A stretch of DNA of 64,000 bases from Actinomycetospora sp. NBRC 106375. Its GTDB lineage: Bacteria; Actinomycetota; Actinomycetes; Mycobacteriales; Pseudonocardiaceae. The stretch lies in assembly GCF_030269665.1 (NCBI RefSeq), contig NZ_BSTS01000003.1:124001-188000 (forward strand), read 5' to 3'. The notes under the pieces are model-generated. The model did not search any database. It was not told the DNA's origin and saw nothing but the letters and a program-made list of their open reading frames with translations. Shown piece after piece: positions 40,795 to 48,296 of this stretch. A program made the position numbers and the translations under genes. Every line of letters starts with the position of its first letter. Position 1 is the stretch's first letter.

Positions 40795-42009
40795 ATGAAG
40801 GCCGTCGCCTACATCGAACCCATGAAGGTCGAGATCCAGGACATCGAGTACCCGGGCCTCGAGCTCAAGGACGGGCCGGGGGTGAACCCCGCCAACATCG
40901 GACGGAAGTGTCCCCACGGGGTGATCCTCAAGCTGGTCGCCACCAACATCTGCGGCTCCGACCAGCACATGGTGCGCGGCCGGACCACCGCGCCGCCCGG
41001 CCTGATCCTCGGCCACGAGATCACCGGCGAGGTCGTCGAGGTCGGGCGCGACGTCGAGTTCATCGCCCAGGGCGACCTGGTCTCGACGCCGTTCAACATC
41101 GCCTGCGGCCGCTGCCGGATGTGCAAGGAGGGGCACACCGGCGTCTGCCTCAACGTCAACCCCGACCGCCCCGGCTCGGCGTACGGCTACGTCGACATGG
41201 GCGGCTGGCAGGGCGGCCAGGCGGAGTACGTGATGGTGCCCTACGCCGACTGGAACCTGCTGCGCTTCCCCGACCGCGAGCAGGCGATGGAGAAGATCCT
41301 CGACCTGACGATGCTGTCGGACATCTTCCCGACCGGGTACCACGGCTGCGTCACGGCCGGCGTGACCACGGGCTCGACGGTCTATGTCGCGGGCGCCGGT
41401 CCGGTCGGCCTGGCCGCGGCCGCCTCGGCGCGCCTCCTCGGTGCCTCGGCGGTGATCGTCGGCGACATGAACAAGGAGCGCCTCGAGCACGCCAGGAACG
41501 CCATCGGGGCCGAGACCATCGACCTCGCGGAGGAGGGATCGCTGCCCGACAAGATCGAGCAGATCGTCGGCGAGCCGGTCGTGGACGCGGCCGTCGACGC
41601 GGTCGGCTTCGAGGCCCGCGGCCACGGCGCCGACGCGGCCCACGAACAGCCGGCGACGGTCCTGAACTCGATCATGGAGGTCACGCGCGCGGCAGGGCGG
41701 CTGGGCATCCCGGGCCTCTACGTCACCGGTGACCCCGGCGCGGCCGACGAGGCCGCCAAGGAGGGCAGCCTGTCGATCCGGATCGGGCTCGGCTGGGCGA
41801 AGTCGCACGCGTTCACCACGGGGCAGTGCCCGGTCATGCGGTACCACCGGCAGCTGATGAACGCGATCCTGCGCGACCGGATCCAAATCGGGAAGGCGGT
41901 CAACGCGACCGTCATCTCGCTCGACGACGCCCCGCAGGGCTACGCCCAGTTCGACTCGGGCGTGGCGAAGAAGTTCGTCATCGACCCGCACGGGTCGATC
42001 GCGGCCTGA
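40795..42009 (+). CDS. fdhA: Glutathione-independent formaldehyde dehydrogenase
   Basis: 404 residues, zinc-dependent MDR family. Catalytic zinc ligands fit Cys53 (NICGSDQHM) with His74-Glu75 in GHEITGEV; structural zinc Cys104, 107, 110 and 118 are all present. The NAD-binding VAGAGPVGLAAAASA is at about residue 200. Length and the long insertion near residues 20-40 match Pseudomonas putida FdhA, which oxidises formaldehyde to formate with bound NAD and no thiol cofactor. GAGGAG precedes the ATG. Next to a PQQ alcohol dehydrogenase it suits removal of formaldehyde made from methanol. Confidence 0.9.
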   Translation: MKAVAYIEPMKVEIQDIEYPGLELKDGPGVNPANIGRKCPHGVILKLVATNICGSDQHMVRGRTTAPPGLILGHEITGEVVEVGRDVEFIAQGDLVSTPFNIACGRCRMCKEGHTGVCLNVNPDRPGSAYGYVDMGGWQGGQAEYVMVPYADWNLLRFPDREQAMEKILDLTMLSDIFPTGYHGCVTAGVTTGSTVYVAGAGPVGLAAAASARLLGASAVIVGDMNKERLEHARNAIGAETIDLAEEGSLPDKIEQIVGEPVVDAAVDAVGFEARGHGADAAHEQPATVLNSIMEVTRAAGRLGIPGLYVTGDPGAADEAAKEGSLSIRIGLGWAKSHAFTTGQCPVMRYHRQLMNAILRDRIQIGKAVNATVISLDDAPQGYAQFDSGVAKKFVIDPHGSIAA

Positions 42010-42032
42010 CCCGCTCGGTGCGGTCCCGGTCG

Positions 42033-43112
42033 TCAGCCGTCGACCGGGACCGCACCGAAGGCCACGAGGCTGACGACGAAGTACGCGGCGTAGAGGGCGA
42101 GCAGCACGATCCCGTGCCAGCGGCGCACGCGTCCCGTCGCCAGGAACCCCGCCGCGGTCGCCGTCATGAGCACGAGCGCCGGCAGGTGCCAGCCCACCAC
42201 GTCCGGGGTGACCACGATCGCGCCGCCGACGAGCAGGATGATCCCGAGCTTGCCGGTCACCGAGAACACGACGCTGCCGACGATGTTCGCGACGGCGATC
42301 TCCGGTGCCCCGCGTCGCTGGGGCTCGACCGTGAGGAAGATGTCCTCGAGCGAGAGGGCGAGCGTCGCGATCGTGACGCCGAAGACGGTGCCCGAGAGGG
42401 CGAACTCCCGGAGGATGCCGTCGGTGCCCTGCCCGGCGACGAGCGCGCCGGCGATCAGTCCGGCGAGCGCGAGCACCGCGAGGGCGACGGTCACCCCGGG
42501 CGTGTGCTGGCGGGCCCGCAGGAAGCCCTGGTCGACGCGCAGGTCCGGGGGCAGGTCGAAGCGCCCGCTCCCGCCGTCGGGCGGCGTCCGCCCCACCCCG
42601 GTCCCGGTCGCGCCCCGCCCCACGGTCACGTGGTCGATCTGCTCGTAGAGCTCGGCGTGGCGCCACACCGGGCGCCGCGAGGTGTACTCGCGGAAGCCGA
42701 TCCAGCCGACGAACGCCACGAACAGCACGAGGAGCACCAGGCCGGCGGCGACCGTCAGCGCCCCGGTGAGCGCGAGGGCGTACACGACGACGGGGCCGGC
42801 GACGAAGAGGCCGAGGTAGTCCTTCGGGACGTCGACGCGGCACGGCGCGATGAGCGCGGCCAGCGCGAGCACGAGGCCGGTCAGCGCCACGGTCGTCCCG
42901 ATGACCGTGCCCAGCGCGACCTCGCTCAGGTCCTCGACGTTGAGCACGATGCCGAACGCGAGGTCGTCGAACTCGATGCCGGTGAACACGACCGCGACGA
43001 GGAACAACGAGATCGCCCACCGGCTCGCGACGCCGACGAGGTAACCGATCAGCTTCTCGGCGCTGTAGACGAGGACCGCGATGCCCAGCGCGAACTCGAT
43101 GATCGGGACCAC
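42033..43112 (-). CDS. Ca2+/cation antiporter family (sodium/calcium exchanger-like) membrane protein
   Basis: 359 residues, about ten helices in two halves. The alpha-repeats are FTGIEFDDLAFGIVLNVEDLSEVALGTVIGTT near residues 45-75 and TLALSLEDIFLTVEPQRRGAPEIAVANIVGSVVF near 250-285; Glu/Asp in each fits cation binding. A soluble loop (residues ~145-200) lies between. It would move Ca2+ or a similar cation against H+ or Na+. A short gap separates it from the GDT1-like gene and both lie in the direction of the pqq genes. Confidence 0.8.
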   Translation of the reverse strand: MVPIIEFALGIAVLVYSAEKLIGYLVGVASRWAISLFLVAVVFTGIEFDDLAFGIVLNVEDLSEVALGTVIGTTVALTGLVLALAALIAPCRVDVPKDYLGLFVAGPVVVYALALTGALTVAAGLVLLVLFVAFVGWIGFREYTSRRPVWRHAELYEQIDHVTVGRGATGTGVGRTPPDGGSGRFDLPPDLRVDQGFLRARQHTPGVTVALAVLALAGLIAGALVAGQGTDGILREFALSGTVFGVTIATLALSLEDIFLTVEPQRRGAPEIAVANIVGSVVFSVTGKLGIILLVGGAIVVTPDVVGWHLPALVLMTATAAGFLATGRVRRWHGIVLLALYAAYFVVSLVAFGAVPVDG

Positions 43113-43125
43113 TGAGCGCTCCCCC

Positions 43126-43713
43126 TCAGCCGCGGATGGCGTCGATCGCGCTGATGACGGCCAGCACGATCATGATGGCGCCGGCGATCCGGGTCACCCA
43201 GCGCACCGGCACGAAGCGGCGCAGGCGGTTGCCCCCGTACACCGCGAGGGCGGACACGGCCCACAGCCCCAGGACGGCCCCGATGGCGACCAGCAGCGGC
43301 TCGCCGTAGCGCGCGGTGAGGGCGGCGGCCAGGATCTGCGACGGGTCGGCGAACTCCGAGAGCGCGGTGACGCCGAAGGCCATGGCGACCACCCCCCACC
43401 GCGACCGGGGCGCTTCCCGCTCCTCGTCGTCGTCATCGTCGTCGTCGTCGTCCTCCTCGCCCTCGCGGATCAGCAGCACCGCGCCGACGAGGAGCACCAC
43501 GGCGAGGACGGCCTCGAGCGCGCGTTCCGGGAGCAGGCCCAGCAGGCTCCCGGCCGCGATCGCGACGCCGACGTGCACGAGCATCCCGGCGCAGACGCCG
43601 AGGAGCACCCAGCGGGCCGGGAAGCGGGTGGCCAGCACGAGCGTGACCAGGCCGCTCGTGTCCGCGATCTCCGCCAGCGCGACGACGACGAAGGTGATGG
43701 CGATCACGGACAC
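43126..43713 (-). CDS. GDT1/TMEM165 (UPF0016)-like membrane protein with a poly-Asp loop
   Basis: 195 residues, six helices. The two family motifs appear in changed form: EIADTS (residue ~14) and EFADPS (residue ~122), where the usual sequence is E-x-G-D-K/R-S/T; the acidic Glu and Asp are kept, Gly is Ala. The central loop holds ten or so acidic residues in a row (EEDDDDD). GDT1 proteins export or import Mn2+/Ca2+. The GTG at 43713 is the preferred start. It sits 14 bases before the antiporter, so both may be one metal-transport unit. Confidence 0.75.
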   Translation of the reverse strand: MSVIAITFVVVALAEIADTSGLVTLVLATRFPARWVLLGVCAGMLVHVGVAIAAGSLLGLLPERALEAVLAVVLLVGAVLLIREGEEDDDDDDDDDEEREAPRSRWGVVAMAFGVTALSEFADPSQILAAALTARYGEPLLVAIGAVLGLWAVSALAVYGGNRLRRFVPVRWVTRIAGAIMIVLAVISAIDAIRG

Positions 43714-43768
43714 GGGGCATGGTGACCGGTCGCGCGCCGCGACCGCAACCGCCGGGAGGGTCGGGTGA

Positions 43769-44896
43769 TCAGTCCGCGCGGTGCGGGCGGGGCACGAGCT
43801 CCGGCACCGGCACGAGCACGGGCTCGCGCGCCGACCGGCCCGGCGACGACGGCGCGTCGGGGGCGTTGGCGGCCGCCACCGCCTCGTCGACGAGGTGCCG
43901 GTCGGGGGACAGGACGCAGACCGGGTCGGTGCGCCCCATGTCGCCGGTGAGCTGGAACGCCTGGCAGCGGCAGCCGCCGAGGTCGACCTCGCGGCGATCG
44001 CAGCTCGCGCAGGGGTCGGGCATCCAGTCGGTGCCGCGGAACGCGGAGAACAGCGGCGAGGACTCCCAGATCCACGCGAGCTCGTGCTCGCGGACGCTCG
44101 CCCGGGGCAGCGGCAGCTCGTGCGCCGCGAGGCAGGGGAACGCGTTGCCCTCGGGGCCGACCACGAGCTGGCGCGCACCCCAGCCGCCCATGCAGGGCTT
44201 CGGGTACTCCGCGTAGTAGTCCGGGATGACGTAGATGACCTCGGTCCGGCCCCGGAGCCGCTCGCGCCACTCGCGGGTGACCTGCTCCGCGTGCGCCAGC
44301 TGCTCGCGGCTCGGCAGCAGCGCCGACCGGTTGCGCAGCGCCCAGCCGTAGTACTGGGTGTTGGCCAGCTCGACCCGGTCCGCGCCGAGGTCCTCGACCC
44401 AGCCGAGGATCGCCTCGATCCGGTCGATGTTCTGGCGGTGCAGCACCACGTTGAGCGTCAGGGGCCAGTCCAGCTCCTTGACCAGCCGCGCCGCCTCGAT
44501 CTTCTTCTGGAACGACGAGATGCCGGCCAGCCGGTCGGAGAGCACCGGTTCGTCGGCCTGGATGCTGACCTGCACGTGGTCGAGCCCGGCCTCGCGCAGC
44601 GCCTCGGCGCGGGTGCGGGAGAGCCCGATCGCGCTGGTCACGAGGTTCGTGTACATCCCGAGCCCGCTCGCGTGGGCCACGAGGTCGACGACATCGCGGC
44701 GCAGCAGCGGCTCGCCGCCGGAGAAGTGGCCCTGCAGCACGCCGAGGTCGGCCGCCTGGTCGAGCACGCGGCGCCAGTCGTCGGTCTCCAGCTCCTCGGA
44801 GCGCTTCGTGAGCTCGAGGGGGTTCGAGCAGTACGAGCACGCGAGCGGGCACGCGTGGGTGAGCTCGGCGAGGAGTCCGAGGGGCCCGTCAGTCAT
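43769..44896 (-). CDS. pqqE: PqqE, radical SAM/SPASM enzyme of PQQ synthesis
   Basis: 375 residues. The radical-SAM cluster motif CxxxCxxC is Cys16, Cys20, Cys23 in HACPLACSYC. The C-terminal SPASM region has Cys in PCMGGWGAR, FPCLAAHE, CASCDRR, GGCRCQ and PVC. PqqE joins the Glu and Tyr side chains of PqqA by a C-C bond. The ATG overlaps the pqqD stop by eight bases. The last ~30 residues are a Pro/Val-rich tail (VLVPVPELVP) not needed for the core. Confidence 0.96.
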   Translation of the reverse strand: MTDGPLGLLAELTHACPLACSYCSNPLELTKRSEELETDDWRRVLDQAADLGVLQGHFSGGEPLLRRDVVDLVAHASGLGMYTNLVTSAIGLSRTRAEALREAGLDHVQVSIQADEPVLSDRLAGISSFQKKIEAARLVKELDWPLTLNVVLHRQNIDRIEAILGWVEDLGADRVELANTQYYGWALRNRSALLPSREQLAHAEQVTREWRERLRGRTEVIYVIPDYYAEYPKPCMGGWGARQLVVGPEGNAFPCLAAHELPLPRASVREHELAWIWESSPLFSAFRGTDWMPDPCASCDRREVDLGGCRCQAFQLTGDMGRTDPVCVLSPDRHLVDEAVAAANAPDAPSSPGRSAREPVLVPVPELVPRPHRAD

Positions 44897-45170
44897 GGTC
44901 GATCTCCACCCAGCGTCGTGCGACGAGCTTGGCGAGGAACGCCTCGACCTCGTCGTCGACCACGCGGTCGTACCGGCGCCCGAGCTCGTCGACGATCTCG
45001 GCGACGCTGTGCCGGCCGTCGCAGAGCGCGAGGATGTCCGCGCCGGTGGGGTTGAGCACCACGACGGTCTCCGGCCCGAGCAGCACCTGGCGCTCACGGG
45101 CCTTGTCGTAGCGCGTCTTGACGAACCGGGCGAGCCGTGGCCGCCCGGTGCGAGGAACGGTGCTGGTCAC
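44889..45170 (-). CDS. pqqD: PqqD, peptide chaperone
   Basis: 93 residues. PqqD binds PqqA and delivers it to PqqE. The winged-helix-like fold is recognised by ETVVVLNPTGADILALCDGRHSVAEIVDEL and the C-terminal FLAKLVARRWVEI. The ATG overlaps the pqqC stop by four bases. Both neighbours are coupled, so PqqC, D and E are made in step. Confidence 0.95.
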   Translation of the reverse strand: MTSTVPRTGRPRLARFVKTRYDKARERQVLLGPETVVVLNPTGADILALCDGRHSVAEIVDELGRRYDRVVDDEVEAFLAKLVARRWVEIDHD

Positions 45171-45892
45171 GAGGGGTACGCCCGATCAATCGCGTCCATC
45201 ATGCTCCAGAGCACGTCGTTCTTGAACGCGAGCGAGGCCACCGCGGCGTCCTGCTGCTCGGCGGTGCGGCACCGGTCCTTGACGATCTCCAGCGCGTGCT
45301 CGGAGTCGCGCGGCGCCTGGTGCAGGCGGTTGCGGAAGTAGTCGAGGCCGTCCTGGTCGATCCAGGTGTAGTGCTTCTCGAACGCCGCGAGGCGCTCGGC
45401 CATGAGGCCCGGCGCGAAGAGCTCGGTGAGCGACGACGCGACGGCCTCCACCCAGGGTCGGGTGCGCGCGAAGGTGACGTAGGCGTCGACCGCGAAGCGG
45501 ACGCCCGGGACGATGTGGCGCCCGTCCTCCATCTCGGCGCGGGGGACCCCGCACGCCTCGCCGAGGCGCAGCCAGGCCTCGATCCCGCCCTCGGTGGTGT
45601 CGGTGCCGTCGTGGTCGGTGATCCGCCGGATCCAGCGCTTCCGGATCTCGCGGTCGGGGCAGTTGCCCAGGATGGCGGCGTCCTTGCGCGGGATCGCCTC
45701 CTGGTAGCAGAAGCGGTTGGCGACCCAGCCCCGGATCTGGTCGGGGGAGAGGTCGCCGGCGTTCATGCGCACGTGGAAGTCGTGCTCGCTGTGGTAGCGG
45801 TGGGCCTGGGACCGCAGCCGCTCGACGAGCGCGTCGGGACCGACGGCCTCGCCCGTGCCGTGGGTGCCGTTGGTCGCGTGGGTGACCGTCAT
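45167..45892 (-). CDS. pqqC: PqqC, pyrroloquinoline-quinone synthase
   Basis: 241 residues. PqqC carries out the last ring closure and eight-electron oxidation with O2 and no metal. The family segments HRYHSEHDFHVRMNAGDLSPDQIRGWVANRFCYQEAIPRKDA, ITDHDG and FAPGLMAERLAAFEKHYTWI are intact, including the active-site His, Arg and Tyr residues. It starts seven bases after the pqqB stop. Confidence 0.97.
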   Translation of the reverse strand: MTVTHATNGTHGTGEAVGPDALVERLRSQAHRYHSEHDFHVRMNAGDLSPDQIRGWVANRFCYQEAIPRKDAAILGNCPDREIRKRWIRRITDHDGTDTTEGGIEAWLRLGEACGVPRAEMEDGRHIVPGVRFAVDAYVTFARTRPWVEAVASSLTELFAPGLMAERLAAFEKHYTWIDQDGLDYFRNRLHQAPRDSEHALEIVKDRCRTAEQQDAAVASLAFKNDVLWSMMDAIDRAYPS

Positions 45893-45899
45893 GCCGCTG

Positions 45900-46793
45900 T
45901 CAGACCTCCACCTCGAGCCCGTCGGGCGCGATCTCCACGCCCCGGGCGATGACCTCGGCGTGCTCGGGGGTGTCCTCGAGCAGCATCGGGTTCGTGTTGT
46001 TGATGTGCACGTAGATCCGGCGCTCGGCCGGCAGGTCGGCCAGCACCGCGAGGCTGCCGCCCGGGCCGCCGACGGCCAGGTGGCCCATGTCGCGCGCGGT
46101 CTTCGACGCCAGGCCCATGGTGATCATCTCGTCGTCGGTCCACGTGGTGCCGTCGACGAGCACGACGTCGGCGCCGGCCAGCTCCTCGTGCACCGCCGGG
46201 GTGATCTCCTGGACGCCCGGCAGGTACACAGCGGTCCGCCCGCTCGCGGTGTCGGTGAACCGGTAGCCCACGACGCGTCCCTCGTCCTCGACTCCGCCGA
46301 ACCGGGCCTTCTTCACCGTCGGGACGTCGAAGGCTCGGTAGCTCAGGTGCTCGTGCAGGGCGACCGTCGCGCCCGGCACGACGCGGTGGCGCTCGACCTG
46401 CGTGTAGCGCTCGAGCGTCGGCAGGAAGCCCGTGCCGTCGCGCAGCGTCTCGAACGACGCGTCCGTGGCGTGCAGCGCGATGCCGGGCCCCTCGCGGAGC
46501 AGGAGCAGGCCCATCGTGTGGTCGAGCTCGGCGTCGGTGAGCAGCACGGCGGCGATCGGGCTGTCACGGCCCGTGCGCGGGTGGAGGTCCTGGTCGGCGT
46601 CGATCTGGGCGCGCAGGTCGGGGGAGGCGTTGACCAGGAACCAGGTGCGGCGGTCGGCGCTCACGGCGATCGAGGACTGGGTGCGCGGGGTGGCCGGCCG
46701 GGACCCGTCCCGCACGGCGCGGCAGCCCGGGCAGCCGCAGTTCCACTGGGGGAAGCCGCCGCCCGCACCGGCGCCGAGCACCCGCAGCCACAT
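45900..46793 (-). CDS. pqqB: PqqB, metallo-beta-lactamase-like PQQ synthesis protein
   Basis: 297 residues. The N-terminal VLGAGAGGGFPQWNCGCPGC motif with its three Cys and the LLTDAELDHTMGLL metal-site motif are typical; PqqB is a non-heme iron hydroxylase acting on the cross-linked peptide. A GAGGAGGA lies before the ATG at 46793. A 13-bp hairpin separates it from pqqA copy 1. Confidence 0.96.
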   Translation of the reverse strand: MWLRVLGAGAGGGFPQWNCGCPGCRAVRDGSRPATPRTQSSIAVSADRRTWFLVNASPDLRAQIDADQDLHPRTGRDSPIAAVLLTDAELDHTMGLLLLREGPGIALHATDASFETLRDGTGFLPTLERYTQVERHRVVPGATVALHEHLSYRAFDVPTVKKARFGGVEDEGRVVGYRFTDTASGRTAVYLPGVQEITPAVHEELAGADVVLVDGTTWTDDEMITMGLASKTARDMGHLAVGGPGGSLAVLADLPAERRIYVHINNTNPMLLEDTPEHAEVIARGVEIAPDGLEVEV

Positions 46794-46831
46794 CGCCGTC
46801 TCCTCCTCGCGCACATCGTGGGCCCCCGACG

Positions 46832-46888
46832 GCGACAGGGGCGCCGGAACTGCGCCCAAGAAACGGCACGGTCCAGCGCCCCTGTCGC
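46832..46888 (-). terminator. Hairpin between pqqA copy 1 and pqqB
   Basis: A perfect 13-bp stem (GCGACAGGGGCGC at 46832-46844, complement at 46876-46888) with a 31-base loop, starting eight bases after the pqqA stop. It likely stabilises the short pqqA message and cuts read-through into pqqBCDE. Confidence 0.6.
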
Positions 46889-46896
46889 GATCGTCG

Positions 46897-46989
46897 TCAA
46901 TCGTCGAGCGCAGCGACGTACATGGTCACCTCGGGGGCGACACCGATCTCCTCGAACTCCGGGGTCTCCCAGACGGAGAGCGACTCCAT
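46897..46989 (-). CDS. pqqA: PqqA precursor peptide, copy 1
   Basis: 30 residues: begins MESLSVWETPEF and ends YVAALDD. The Glu and Tyr that form PQQ are in APEVTMY (Glu20 and Tyr24, the required E-x-x-x-Y). It starts with an ATG preceded by GAGGAGGT. It has its own hairpins on both sides (46832-46888 downstream, 47030-47051 upstream), so expression is likely set separately from the enzymes. Confidence 0.95.
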   Translation of the reverse strand: MESLSVWETPEFEEIGVAPEVTMYVAALDD

Positions 46990-47029
46990 GATTCTCGCAC
47001 CTCCTCTCGATCGACGAAGGTCAACATAC

Positions 47030-47051
47030 CTGCCGCGGGGTCACGCGGCAG
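47030..47051 (-). terminator. Hairpin between the diiron protein gene and pqqA copy 1
   Basis: CTGCCGCG and CGCGGCAG form a perfect 8-bp stem with a six-base loop, 12 bases after the stop at 47064. A TATGTT follows in the transcription direction and may serve as -10 for pqqA copy 1. Confidence 0.5.
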
Positions 47052-47063
47052 TAGGCCGAGTGG

Positions 47064-47828
47064 TCACCAGAACTTGATGCCGACGGACTTGAGCCGGCGC
47101 TGGTGGAGATGCTCCACGTGCGCGATGTCGTCCTGGGCGATGAGGTCGCCCCATGCCGACGCGGCCTTGGTGCCCTGCGTCAGCAGTTCCTCCATCTGGT
47201 CGTCGACGACGTCGGCGCTCTGGATCACCCGGGACCCGAAGCCGATGTGCCAGCGCTCGTCGCGCAGCACCAGCTCCATTCCCTTGACGACCCCGGGCAT
47301 CTTCACCGACAGGCCCTTGAGGGTCTCGAGCAGCGCGTGCTGACCCGCCGTGAGCACGACGCCCTCGAGGATCATGTGGTAGAGCCCGACGGCGGCGGTG
47401 AGCTGCTGGGGGTCCTCGGCCACCTGCGCCGCGATGGCGGGGAGGCGCTCCTCGAACAGCTCGACGAGGTCGGGGCCGACGCGGTCGCGCAGGTGGTCGA
47501 CGCGCTCGGTCATGCTCGCGCCCGGCACCCCCGCGACCTCGCGCACCACCCGGTCGAAGAACCGGGCGTGACGTGCCTCGTCGCGTGCCTGGGCCTCGAA
47601 GACCCGGCCCATCATGTCGTCGTCGGTCGCCGCGCCGCGGAACGACGTGAGGTGCGTGGCCACCGAGGTCTCACCGATGCAGAAGCCGGCGAGCAGCCCG
47701 AGGACCTGGTCGTACTCGTCCTGGTCGAGCTTCGGAAAGGCCTCGATGTCGGCCGTGAGGTCGATGGTCGTCTCGTCCCACTGCAGCGACTCGGCGAGCT
47801 GGACGAAGTGGCCGTACCCGGTGATCAT
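47064..47828 (-). CDS. R2-like diiron protein (ribonucleotide reductase small-subunit fold)
   Basis: 254 residues, shorter than true NrdF/NrdB (about 320). The complete diiron ligand set is in place: Glu53 (CIGETS), Glu84 and His87 (RDEARH), Glu155 (ILEG), Glu191 and His194 (RDERWH). This marks a ferritin-like oxygen-activating or ligand-binding oxidase, not a structural ferritin. It starts 13 bases after the rubredoxin stop, which offers an electron donor. No NrdE-like large subunit is near, so ribonucleotide reduction is unlikely; a role in the PQQ/alcohol system is inferred from place only. Confidence 0.8.
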   Translation of the reverse strand: MITGYGHFVQLAESLQWDETTIDLTADIEAFPKLDQDEYDQVLGLLAGFCIGETSVATHLTSFRGAATDDDMMGRVFEAQARDEARHARFFDRVVREVAGVPGASMTERVDHLRDRVGPDLVELFEERLPAIAAQVAEDPQQLTAAVGLYHMILEGVVLTAGQHALLETLKGLSVKMPGVVKGMELVLRDERWHIGFGSRVIQSADVVDDQMEELLTQGTKAASAWGDLIAQDDIAHVEHLHQRRLKSVGIKFW

Positions 47829-47841
47829 TCTTGCTGCAACC

Positions 47842-48057
47842 TCACATCTCCGGGAACTCACCCGGTTCCAGCTCGCGGAAGTCCGCCTTCTCGGCGCCGC
47901 AGATCGGGCACATCCAGTCGTCGGGAATGTCCTCGAAGGGCGTGCCCGGCGGGATGCCGCTGTCGGGATCGCCCTCCTCAGGATCATAGATGAACCCGCA
48001 CATTTCGCAGAGCCAGCGAGCGGCCGCGGGGGGCGCCTCGGTCTGCTCGACGGTCAT
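47842..48057 (-). CDS. Rubredoxin
   Basis: 71 residues. Iron ligands Cys17, Cys20, Cys50 and Cys53 are in [14 protein letters not shown] and [10 protein letters not shown], the standard rubredoxin pattern. The N-terminal ~13 residues ([13 protein letters not shown]) and the acidic C-terminus are extra. Start is preceded by GGAGGAGAGG. Rubredoxins feed electrons to diiron oxygenases such as AlkB; here the next gene is a diiron protein, so the two are a likely pair. Confidence 0.93.
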   Translation of the reverse strand: MTVEQTEAPPAAARWLCEMCGFIYDPEEGDPDSGIPPGTPFEDIPDDWMCPICGAEKADFRELEPGEFPEM

Positions 48058-48103
48058 GTCCTCTCCTCCGCGGGATCTCCCACCGGGTCCGTGCCGAAAC
48101 GCC

Positions 48104-48140
48104 GCGAAGGGGCGCCGGAACGGATCCGGCGCCCCTTCGC
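48104..48140 (-). terminator. Strong hairpin after pqqA copy 2
   Basis: A perfect 16-bp stem (GCGAAGGGGCGCCGGA at 48104-48119, complement at 48125-48140) with a five-base loop, 10 bases after the pqqA stop. It is the strongest terminator-like structure seen in the window. Confidence 0.75.
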
Positions 48141-48150
48141 GATCTGTCTG

Positions 48151-48240
48151 TCAGTCGTCCATCTGGGCGACGTACATCGTCACCTCAGGCGCGACACCGA
48201 TCTCCTCGAATTCGGGGGTCTCCCACACGTGGAGCTCCAT
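48151..48240 (-). CDS. pqqA: PqqA precursor peptide, copy 2
   Basis: 29 residues: begins MELHVWETPEF and ends YVAQMDD. The Glu-x-x-x-Tyr of PQQ is in APEVTMY. It differs from copy 1 only at the first few residues (MELHV, against MESLSV) and at two of the last four. GAGGAGAAGG precedes the ATG. It lies 56 bases after the dehydrogenase stop, with a small 6-bp hairpin (48256-48271) in between. Confidence 0.95.
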   Translation of the reverse strand: MELHVWETPEFEEIGVAPEVTMYVAQMDD

Positions 48241-48255
48241 GTCCTTCTCCTCTCT

Positions 48256-48271
48256 GCCGGCGGCTGCCGGC
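48256..48271 (-). terminator. Small hairpin between the dehydrogenase and pqqA copy 2
   Basis: GCCGGC, four bases, GCCGGC (self-complementary 6-mers) lies between the two genes. Weak alone; possibly part of a processing site that frees the pqqA message. Confidence 0.3.
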
Positions 48272-48296
48272 GTACATGTCGCCGCGGAGCGGCAGG

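Noticed and set aside
47064-47828. Class I ribonucleotide reductase small subunit (nrdF/nrdB)
   Set aside because: The protein is about 65 residues shorter than true small subunits, no large subunit is nearby, and it pairs with a rubredoxin inside a pqq cluster.
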